The position numbers and the translations under genes were made by a program. 64,000 nucleotides of DNA from Mycobacterium aquaticum (GTDB lineage: Bacteria > Actinomycetota > Actinomycetes > Mycobacteriales > Mycobacteriaceae): positions 186,001-250,000 of the forward strand of contig NZ_MVHF01000001.1 of the NCBI RefSeq assembly GCF_002086485.1, in the 5' to 3' direction. Every line of letters begins with the position of its first letter. Positions within the stretch are counted from its first letter, which is position 1. Positions 18,910 through 26,279 of this stretch are shown here, piece after piece. The notes beneath the pieces are model-generated. The model ran no database searches, was not told where the DNA came from, and saw only the letters and a list, made by a program, of their open reading frames with translations.

Positions 18910-18916
18910 GGTTCGC

Positions 18917-18973
18917 CGAAACGGACGCCACGGTTGCTCTCCCGCGCTGAGAACAACCCTGGCGTCCGTTTCG
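18917..18973. terminator. Bidirectional hairpin between mbtI and mbtA
   Basis: The 20-nt arms at 18917-18936 and 18954-18973 (starting CGAAACGGACGCCA) are complementary with a single mismatch, around a 17-nt loop. The hairpin sits exactly in the 67-nt gap between two convergent genes. No U-tract is obvious, which is common for mycobacterial terminators. Confidence 0.7.
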
Positions 18974-18976
18974 CGC

Positions 18977-20641
18977 TCACTGCGTCAACTGCGCGACGAT
19001 CGCCTTCTTGTCGATCTTGCCGACCGCGGTGGTCGGCAGCGCCGTCAGCGGCACCAGCACATCGGGCCGGGCATGTGCCGCCACACCGCGCGCCTCGAGG
19101 TGGGTGTGCAGCTCGGCCAATGTCACCGGCGCTCCGGTGAAAACCACAGCAGCGCAGATCTTCTCACCCAGGTACTCGTCGGGTAGCGGCACCGCGGCGG
19201 CCGACCAGATCGCCGGATGGGTGAGCAGGTGCTCCTCGAGGTCGAGCGCCGAGACGTTCTCACCGCCGCGCAGGATGACGTCCTTGACCCGCCCGGTGAC
19301 CTCCAGATACCCGGCCGGGCTGCGCCGTACCCGGTCACCGCTTCGGTAGAAACCGTCGGGGGTGAACGACCGCTCGTTGGCGGCCTCGGCGTTGAAGTAC
19401 CCGTTGATCGTGTACGGCCCACGCACCAGCAGTTCGCCTTCTTCGCGGGGCGCCACCTCATGGCCGTCCTCGTCGACGACGCGCACCTCGTCGGCGGGGC
19501 ACAGGGGTCGGCCCTGAGTGGTCTCCACGATCTCGGCGGGGTCGCCGACGCGCGTGTAGTTGAGCAGTCCCTCGGCCATCCCGAACACCTGCTGCAGTCC
19601 CGGTGTCAGGGCGGCCCGTACCAGCCGGGCATCCTCGGCGGCCAGCTTGGCGCCACCGACCTGCAACAGCCGCAACGACTTCGGCGCCAACGGTTCCCAA
19701 TCGCAGGCCTGTGCCCAGAGTTTCGCCAGCGCCGGCACCAGCGCGGTGACGGTGACGCCGTGGGCGTCGATGGCCGCGAACGCGGATTCGGGGCTCGGGT
19801 CGGCAGTGAAGACCGTGGTGGCGCCAACGCTGAGCGCGCCGAGCAGGCCGGGGCAGGCCAACGGGAAGTTGTGCGCGGCCGGTAACGCCACCAGATACAC
19901 GTCCTCGGCACTCAGCCCGCACAGACCGGCGCTGGCGGTGCAGTTGTAGACGTAGTCCTGGTGGGTGCGGGGGATGAGTTTGGGCGCCCCTGTGGTCCCT
20001 CCGGACACCAGCAGCAGTGCCGGGCCGGCAAGGTCGGGGTCGATCTGCGGGACGGGGCCGGTGGCCTTGCGCGACAACGTCGTCCACGACAGGAACCCCT
20101 CGCGGTTGTCCGGCAGGTCGCCGTGGACCAGCACGTGGCGCACCTGTGGACGTGCTGCCACCAGCCCGGCGGCCATGGTGCGGTAGTCGAAGCCGCCTGC
20201 GGTGTCGGCGATCACGAGCGCCACGGCGCCGCTGACTTCGGCGAAGTGCGTGAGCTCGGCGAGCCGGTGCCCCGGCAGGCACATCACCGGCACCGCGCCG
20301 GCCCGCAGCAGTCCGAACAGGGCGACGGCGAATTCGGCGGTATTGGGCAGTTGCAGCAGCACTCGATCGCCCGGCTGAATGCCCAGCTCGGCGATGCCCG
20401 CTGCGGCGCGGTCGGCAAGTGCGTCGAGCTCGGCGAAGGTGCGGGTTTCCGTCGGATCTGCGATCGCGGCCTTGTCCGGCCGCTGCTCGGCAGCGTCCCG
20501 TAGGAGCGAATCCAGGCGCCGATCGGCCCAATAACCTGCTGCGCGATATGCCTGGGCGCGGTCGGCGGGAAAAGCGGTGAAACCCTGTCGCAAAGCCGAT
20601 TGAGCTGCAGATTCGGCGAACTGGGCAGTGTTCGGAGTCAC
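18977..20641 (-). CDS. mbtA: Salicyl-AMP ligase MbtA
   Basis: 554 residues of the ANL superfamily. Activates salicylate as the adenylate and loads it on the aryl carrier domain of MbtB. Motifs: SGGTTGAPKLIPRTH (P-loop), GMAEGLLNYTR, FYRSGDRVRR and the catalytic Lys region TTAVGKIDKK near the C-terminus. GTG start at 20641. It is divergent from mbtB across a 103-bp region with two iron boxes, so the two should respond to iron together. Confidence 0.94.
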   Translation of the reverse strand: MTPNTAQFAESAAQSALRQGFTAFPADRAQAYRAAGYWADRRLDSLLRDAAEQRPDKAAIADPTETRTFAELDALADRAAAGIAELGIQPGDRVLLQLPNTAEFAVALFGLLRAGAVPVMCLPGHRLAELTHFAEVSGAVALVIADTAGGFDYRTMAAGLVAARPQVRHVLVHGDLPDNREGFLSWTTLSRKATGPVPQIDPDLAGPALLLVSGGTTGAPKLIPRTHQDYVYNCTASAGLCGLSAEDVYLVALPAAHNFPLACPGLLGALSVGATTVFTADPSPESAFAAIDAHGVTVTALVPALAKLWAQACDWEPLAPKSLRLLQVGGAKLAAEDARLVRAALTPGLQQVFGMAEGLLNYTRVGDPAEIVETTQGRPLCPADEVRVVDEDGHEVAPREEGELLVRGPYTINGYFNAEAANERSFTPDGFYRSGDRVRRSPAGYLEVTGRVKDVILRGGENVSALDLEEHLLTHPAIWSAAAVPLPDEYLGEKICAAVVFTGAPVTLAELHTHLEARGVAAHARPDVLVPLTALPTTAVGKIDKKAIVAQLTQ

Positions 20642-20681
20642 GTCGCGGCACCTCGGGGTAGGCGTGTTCGGTCACCCGAAT

Positions 20682-20720
20682 ATAGGGTAGCCTCCACAAA
20701 GTTAGGGCAGCCTGCACTAA
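20682..20720. promoter_or_regulatory. Tandem IdeR-like boxes between mbtA and mbtB
   Basis: Two 19-bp sites separated by 1 nt: 20682-20700 (starts ATAGGGTAGCCT) and 20702-20720 (TTAGGGCAGCCTGCACTAA). They match the IdeR consensus at about 12 and 13 of 19 positions. Tandem boxes allow two IdeR dimers to bind and repress both divergent genes when iron is sufficient. Confidence 0.72.
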
Positions 20721-20744
20721 ATCATCTGTCGTCAGTCGGAGGTC

Positions 20745-23700
20745 ATGATGAGCAATCGCGCCGTCGCGGACTCGCAGAGCATCCGGGAGGCGGTGGCCGA
20801 CCTCCTCGGTGTCGGCAGCGACGCCGTCGATCCGGACGCCGACCTGATCGGACAAGGTCTGGACTCCATCCGGATGATGTCGCTGGCCGGCCGCTGGCGC
20901 CGGGCGGGCATCGACGTCGACTTCGCCGCACTGGCCGCCGCGCCGACCGTATCGGCCTGGGCTGAACTTGTGGCCGCCCGCACATCCAATCATGCTGCTC
21001 CGCAGTCTGTTTCGTCGCCGGAGTCGCGTGACGCCGGGGAGCCGTTCCCGCTGGCGCCCATGCAGCACGCCATGTGGGTGGGTCGTGAAGGTGACCAGCA
21101 ACTCGGCGGCGTGGCCGGGCACCTCTACGTCGAGTTCGACGGCGAGGGGGTTGACCCCGACCGGCTGCAACGCGCCGCCACCGCGCTGACCGAACGGCAC
21201 CCGATGCTGCGCGTGCAATTCCTGCCCGACGGAACGCAGCGCATCGCTGAGCCCGCCGCGCGCTATCCGGTCACCGTCGAAGACCTGCGCGGGGCCACAC
21301 CCGAGCGAGTTGCAGAGCGGCTGGCGACCATTCGCCGTGCCAAGTCTCATCAGCAGCTGCACGGCGAGGTGTTCGAACTGACGCTGACACAGCTGCCCGG
21401 CGGAGCTACGCGCTTGCACGTCGATCTCGACATGCAGGCCGCTGACGCCATGAGCTACCGCACGTTGATGTCCGACCTTGCCGCCCTCTACGGTGGCGAG
21501 CAGTTGCCTGCCCTGGAGTACACGTATCGCGAATACCGGCTGGCAGCACCGGAACTCGACAGCGATGCGGACCGGCAGTGGTGGGCCGAACGCATCGCCG
21601 ACCTGCCCGATCCGCCGCGACTGCCGCTGGTGCCGCCGGCCGAACAGGCCGACCCCCACCACACCACCCGGCGCCACCACTGGCTGGACCCCGACACCCG
21701 CGACGCCCTGTACGCAGCTGCGCGCCGCCGGGGCGTCACCCCGGCGATGGCGCTGGCGGCCTCGTTCGCCGAAGTCCTGGCCGGCTGGTCGGCCGAGTCG
21801 CGCTTCCTGCTCAACGTGCCGCTCTTCGGTCGCGAACAGCTGCACCCCGACGTCGACAAGCTCGTCGGCGATTTCACCTCATCGCTTCTACTCGGCATCG
21901 ATCTCGACGGCACCGTGACGGCCACGGACCGGGCCAGAGCGGTTCAGGACACCTTCCGCGCCGCGGCCGGGCACGCCGGCTACCCCGGGTTGTCGGTGCT
22001 GCGTGATCTCAGCCGCCACCGCGGCACCCAGGTGCTCGCGCCCGTCGTCTACACCAGTGCGCTGGGGCTGGGGGAGCTGTTCGGTCCTCGGGTCACCGCG
22101 ACCTTCGGGACCCCGATCTGGATCAATTCCCAAGGGCCGCAGGTGCTGCTGGACGCGCAGGTCACCGAATTCAACGGCGGGGTTCTGGTCAACTGGGACG
22201 TCCGGGAAGACGCATTCCGGCCCGGCGTCATCGACGCCATGTTCGACCGCCACATCGCCGAACTACGGCGGCTGGCCACCGACGACACCGCATGGGAAGC
22301 TCCGGCCCGACCGCTGCTGACCGAACCACAGCGCGCGGTGCGCGATGCGGCCAACGCGAAAACCGCCGCGCCGAGCGGCCATGCGCTGCATCACGGATTC
22401 TTCGCACAGGCCGCCGTGCGCCCCGACGCGACTGCGGTGATCGGGTCGAGCGGCCGGCTCAGCTACGCGCAACTGCGCGAGCAGGTGCTCACCGTCGCCG
22501 CCGCTCTGAAGGTTGCCGGGATCCGCACCGGCGAAAGCGTTGCGGTCATGGGCCCCAAAGGTCCCGACCAGATCACCGCGCTGCTGGCGATCCTTGCGGT
22601 CGGCGCGGTCTACGTGCCGGTGGGGATCGATCAGCCCGCGCAGCGAGCCGAGCGGATGCTCAAAGGCGGCGACGTCCGTATGGCGCTGTTCTGTGGTGAC
22701 GGCCCGCCGACCTGGCTGCCTGCCCTGACCATCTCAGAAGCGCTGCGCGTCGGTGCGCGGGCCGACGAGATCGAACCTGCCACAACTGATCCCAACGAGC
22801 TCGCGTACATACTGTTCACGTCGGGCTCGACTGGTGAACCCAAGGGTGTCGAGGTCACCCACGACGCCGCGATGAACACGATCGAGGTGCTCAACGGACA
22901 CTTCGGTGTCGGGCCGGACGACAGTGTCCTGGCGTTGACCCACCTGGAGTCCGACCTCTCTGTGCTCGATGTGTTCGGCACGCTGGCTGCGGGCGCCACA
23001 GTCGTGGTGGTCGACGAGGCAGACCGGCGCAATCCGCACCACTGGGTCGAGCAGATCAACACCCACGGCATCACGGTCCTCAACTTCCTGCCCGGATCGC
23101 TGGAGATGCTGGTCGAGACGGCCGCTTCCACCGGCGCCGCGTTGCCGTCGGTGCGCGCGGTACCGACAGGCGGGGACTGGGTCCGCACCACCATGGTCCG
23201 TAAGCTGCAGGCCCTGGCGCCCGGCGTGCGGTTGGCGGGCCTGGGCGGAGCCACCGAAACCGCGATCCACGCAACCCTTTTCGAGGCCGGAGAACTGCCG
23301 GACAACTGGGCGGCTGTGCCCTACGGCAAGCCGTTCGCGAACAACGCCTGCCGCGTCGTCAACGCCGCTGGTGCCGACTGCCCCGACTGGGTGCCCGGCG
23401 AGCTGTGGTTCGCGGGCCGAGGGATCGCGCGCGGCTACCGCGGCAAGCCGGACCTGACCGCCGAGCGGTTCGTGACCTATTGCGGGCGCACCTGGTACCG
23501 CAGCGGCGACCTGGCCCGTTATTGGCCCGACGGCACACTGGAATTCGTCGGTCGCGCTGATCACCGCGTCAAGATCAGTGGCTACCGCATCGAACTCGGC
23601 GACATCGAAGCGGCGTTGCAGCGGTTGCCCGGTGTGCACGCCGCGGTGGCCGCCGTGGTGCCGGGCGCCGTCGGCGACGTGCTCGCCGCGGTCGTCGCCC

Positions 23701-24224
23701 GCGACGGCGCGGTGACCGGTGCCGAGCTACGCACCGGACTCGCGGAACTCGTTCCGCCGCATATGGTTCCGCGCCACTTCGAGCTGGTCGACCAGCTCCC
23801 GTTCACCACGGGTGGCAAGACCGACCGGCGCGCGGTGACCAAACTGCTCGACGACGCGATCGCCGGCGGGGCCCGCGAAGAGGTTCGGCCACCGTCGACT
23901 GTGGTCCAGAAGGCACTGGCCCGCATCCTGGCCGAACTGCTGGCGACCGACAAGGTCGGCGTTGACGAGGATTTCTTCGAACTGGGAGGTGATTCGGTGC
24001 TGGCCACCACGGCCGTCGCCCGTATCCGGGACTGGCTGGACACTCCGACGGTGATGGTGCCCGACATCTTCGCCACCAGAACCGTGGAGGCACTTGCGGA
24101 TCGGCTGGCCACGCGTGAGGCCGAGCCCGGCCGCCTCGAACAGGTGGCCGAACTGTACCTGGAGGTTGCCGCGATGGACGACGCCGACGTGCTGTCCGCG
24201 CTCGACACCGCGTCCGCGTCGTGA
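20745..24224 (+). CDS. mbtB: Mycobactin NRPS MbtB (ArCP-Cy-A-PCP)
   Basis: 1159 residues. Aryl carrier domain with phosphopantetheine Ser41 (GLDSIRMM); cyclization domain with the DxxxxDxxS motif (DMQAADAMS, about 230-238); adenylation domain with YILFTSGSTGEPKG (about 688-701), expected to activate Ser or Thr; PCP with GGDSVLA near 1080. Joins salicylate to Ser/Thr and cyclises it to the oxazoline. Start ATG 20745 has GGAGGTC 5 nt upstream. There is no fused thioesterase; a separate one, mbtT, follows with a GTGA overlap. Confidence 0.95.
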   Translation: MMSNRAVADSQSIREAVADLLGVGSDAVDPDADLIGQGLDSIRMMSLAGRWRRAGIDVDFAALAAAPTVSAWAELVAARTSNHAAPQSVSSPESRDAGEPFPLAPMQHAMWVGREGDQQLGGVAGHLYVEFDGEGVDPDRLQRAATALTERHPMLRVQFLPDGTQRIAEPAARYPVTVEDLRGATPERVAERLATIRRAKSHQQLHGEVFELTLTQLPGGATRLHVDLDMQAADAMSYRTLMSDLAALYGGEQLPALEYTYREYRLAAPELDSDADRQWWAERIADLPDPPRLPLVPPAEQADPHHTTRRHHWLDPDTRDALYAAARRRGVTPAMALAASFAEVLAGWSAESRFLLNVPLFGREQLHPDVDKLVGDFTSSLLLGIDLDGTVTATDRARAVQDTFRAAAGHAGYPGLSVLRDLSRHRGTQVLAPVVYTSALGLGELFGPRVTATFGTPIWINSQGPQVLLDAQVTEFNGGVLVNWDVREDAFRPGVIDAMFDRHIAELRRLATDDTAWEAPARPLLTEPQRAVRDAANAKTAAPSGHALHHGFFAQAAVRPDATAVIGSSGRLSYAQLREQVLTVAAALKVAGIRTGESVAVMGPKGPDQITALLAILAVGAVYVPVGIDQPAQRAERMLKGGDVRMALFCGDGPPTWLPALTISEALRVGARADEIEPATTDPNELAYILFTSGSTGEPKGVEVTHDAAMNTIEVLNGHFGVGPDDSVLALTHLESDLSVLDVFGTLAAGATVVVVDEADRRNPHHWVEQINTHGITVLNFLPGSLEMLVETAASTGAALPSVRAVPTGGDWVRTTMVRKLQALAPGVRLAGLGGATETAIHATLFEAGELPDNWAAVPYGKPFANNACRVVNAAGADCPDWVPGELWFAGRGIARGYRGKPDLTAERFVTYCGRTWYRSGDLARYWPDGTLEFVGRADHRVKISGYRIELGDIEAALQRLPGVHAAVAAVVPGAVGDVLAAVVARDGAVTGAELRTGLAELVPPHMVPRHFELVDQLPFTTGGKTDRRAVTKLLDDAIAGGAREEVRPPSTVVQKALARILAELLATDKVGVDEDFFELGGDSVLATTAVARIRDWLDTPTVMVPDIFATRTVEALADRLATREAEPGRLEQVAELYLEVAAMDDADVLSALDTASAS

Positions 24225-24967
24225 CGGGCAACGCGACGGGTGCGCAGCTGAGCATCAAACCGTGGATCAAGCGGTATCCCGGCACATCTGGGGCCACCTT
24301 GGTGTTCCCGCACGCGGGCGGTGCGGCATTGGCCTACCGGAGATTCGGCATGGCCTTGGCCGAGGCCGGGTCCGATACCTACGTCATGCAGTATCCACAA
24401 CGAGGGGAGCGACTGACTCATCCCGCCCCGCAAACCGTCGCGGACCTCGCACGCGACCTGTTCGACGCGGGGGACTGGGCAGGCATGGGGCCGCTGCGCT
24501 TGTTCGGGCACTGCATGGGCGCCGTGGTGGCCTTCGAGTTCGCCCTGATCGCCGAGCGCGCGGGTGTCGAGGTCGCGGTGCTGTGGGCGTCGGCGAGCGA
24601 AGCGCCGTCTGCGGCGGCCACGTCACCGAAGCTGCCCACGGCCGAGTCCGAAATCCTGGCCGAGATGGTGGAACTCGGCGGCACCGACGCGCAGTTGCTG
24701 GCCGACGAAGACTTCGTCGAACTGCTGCTGATGGCCGTGCGCGCGGACTACCAGGCATACAACCGGTACCGCTGCGCGGCCGACGTGACCATCGCTGCCG
24801 ACATCTACGCCCTTGGCGGCGACGCCGACCATCGCGTCAGCGAGAACATGTTGCGCTGCTGGGAAACCCACACCAGGGGAGCCTTCACGGTAACGATGTT
24901 CGACGGCGGCCACTTCTACCTCGACGACCACATCGACGACGTCGCGGAGCTGGTCCATGAACTCTGA
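24221..24967 (+). CDS. mbtT: Type II thioesterase MbtT with Cys nucleophile
   Basis: 248 residues of alpha/beta-hydrolase type II thioesterases that clear misprimed carrier domains. The nucleophile elbow reads FGHCMGA instead of the usual GHSMGA, so Cys replaces Ser. The acid (GGDADHRV) and His (GGHFYLDD) are in place. The GTG start overlaps the mbtB stop by 4 nt, and the gene overlaps the mbtC start by 11 nt, so it is translated with the assembly-line genes. Confidence 0.88.
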   Translation: MTGNATGAQLSIKPWIKRYPGTSGATLVFPHAGGAALAYRRFGMALAEAGSDTYVMQYPQRGERLTHPAPQTVADLARDLFDAGDWAGMGPLRLFGHCMGAVVAFEFALIAERAGVEVAVLWASASEAPSAAATSPKLPTAESEILAEMVELGGTDAQLLADEDFVELLLMAVRADYQAYNRYRCAADVTIAADIYALGGDADHRVSENMLRCWETHTRGAFTVTMFDGGHFYLDDHIDDVAELVHEL

Positions 24968-26279
24968 CGCGCATACGTGCACCGCCGACGCCGTCGTGAT
25001 CGTGGGGATGGCGCTGGAGGCCCCCGGTGGTATCGACACCGCCGAGGACTACTGGACACTGCTCGCCGAACAACGCGAAACCCTGGGCCCATTCCCGACC
25101 GACCGCGGCTGGGCCATCCGCGACCTGCTCGACGGTTCGCGCCGCGACGGCTTCAAGCCCATCCCCAATCGCGGCGGATTCCTCACCAGCGCAGCCGCAT
25201 TCGACCCTGAGTTCTTCGGCATCTCACCGCGCGAGGCCGTGGCCATGGATCCGCAGCAGCGCGTCGGTTTGCGCCTGGCCTGGCGGGCCCTGGAGAACAG
25301 CGGCATCAACCCCGACGACCTGGCCGGCCATGACGTGGGCTGCTACATCGGGGCCTCCGGCCTGGAATACGGGCCCGAACTCTCCGAATTCTCGTACCAC
25401 AGCGGGCATCTCATCACCGGCACCTCGCTGGGAGTGATCTCCGGCCGTATCGCCTACACCCTGGACCTCGCCGGACCGGCCCTGACCATCGACACCTCGT
25501 GCTCGTCGGCGCTGACGGCACTGCATACCGCCGTCGGTGCGGTGCGGGCCGGTGACTGCGACATGGCCTTGGCCGGAGCCGTCTGCGTGATGGGCACTCC
25601 CGGGTACTTCGTCGAATTCTCGAAACAACACGCACTGTCCGACGACGGGCACTGCCGGCCATACAGCGCACACGCCAGCGGTACGGTGTGGGCAGAGGGC
25701 GCTGCGATGTTCGTGCTGCAACGCCGCGCGGACGCCCGCCGCGAGGGGCGGCGCATCCTCGCGGAGATCCGCGCCACCACGGTCAACCAGGACGGCCGCA
25801 CCACCGGGCTCACTGCGCCCAGCGGCGCAGCGCAACAACGGTTGTTCGACAAGGCGATTCGGCAGGCGGGAATCCGGCCCGAGGATGTCGGCATGATCGA
25901 AGGGCACGGCACCGGGACCCGCCTGGGTGACCGCACCGAACTGCGTTCGCTCAGCCAGACCTATGGCGTCACCGCATCGCGTGCGGGTGCCGTGCTCGGA
26001 TCGGTGAAATCCAACATCGGGCACGCACAGGCAGCCGCCGGTGGTCTCGGGCTGGCCAAGGTGCTGCTCGCCGCACACCGCGCCACCATCCCGGCCACCC
26101 TGCATGTCGACGAGGTGAGCCGCGAAATCGACTGGGAAGCACAAGGATTGCGGGTTGCCGCCAAACAGTCGCACTGGCCCGCAGTCAACGGGCAACGGAT
26201 CGCCGCGGTGTCCGCCTTCGGTATGAGCGGCACCAATGCGCATGCCATCGTCGCAATCCCATCGGACGAGGCGGCCTGA
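24957..26279 (+). CDS. mbtC: Polyketide ketosynthase MbtC
   Basis: 440 residues, a stand-alone ketosynthase. Catalytic Cys in DTSCSSALTALH, His in EGHGTGT and His in SNIGHAQAA. Together with MbtD it makes one split PKS module that adds the beta-hydroxy acid unit between the two lysines of mycobactin. Its stop overlaps the mbtD start (TGATG). Confidence 0.94.
   Translation: MNSDAHTCTADAVVIVGMALEAPGGIDTAEDYWTLLAEQRETLGPFPTDRGWAIRDLLDGSRRDGFKPIPNRGGFLTSAAAFDPEFFGISPREAVAMDPQQRVGLRLAWRALENSGINPDDLAGHDVGCYIGASGLEYGPELSEFSYHSGHLITGTSLGVISGRIAYTLDLAGPALTIDTSCSSALTALHTAVGAVRAGDCDMALAGAVCVMGTPGYFVEFSKQHALSDDGHCRPYSAHASGTVWAEGAAMFVLQRRADARREGRRILAEIRATTVNQDGRTTGLTAPSGAAQQRLFDKAIRQAGIRPEDVGMIEGHGTGTRLGDRTELRSLSQTYGVTASRAGAVLGSVKSNIGHAQAAAGGLGLAKVLLAAHRATIPATLHVDEVSREIDWEAQGLRVAAKQSHWPAVNGQRIAAVSAFGMSGTNAHAIVAIPSDEAA

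Noticed and set aside
19458..21845. 795-codon open frame on the minus strand across mbtA and mbtB
   Set aside because: It runs antisense to mbtB and in a wrong frame of mbtA. It is a by-product of high GC at third codon positions, with no recognisable domain.
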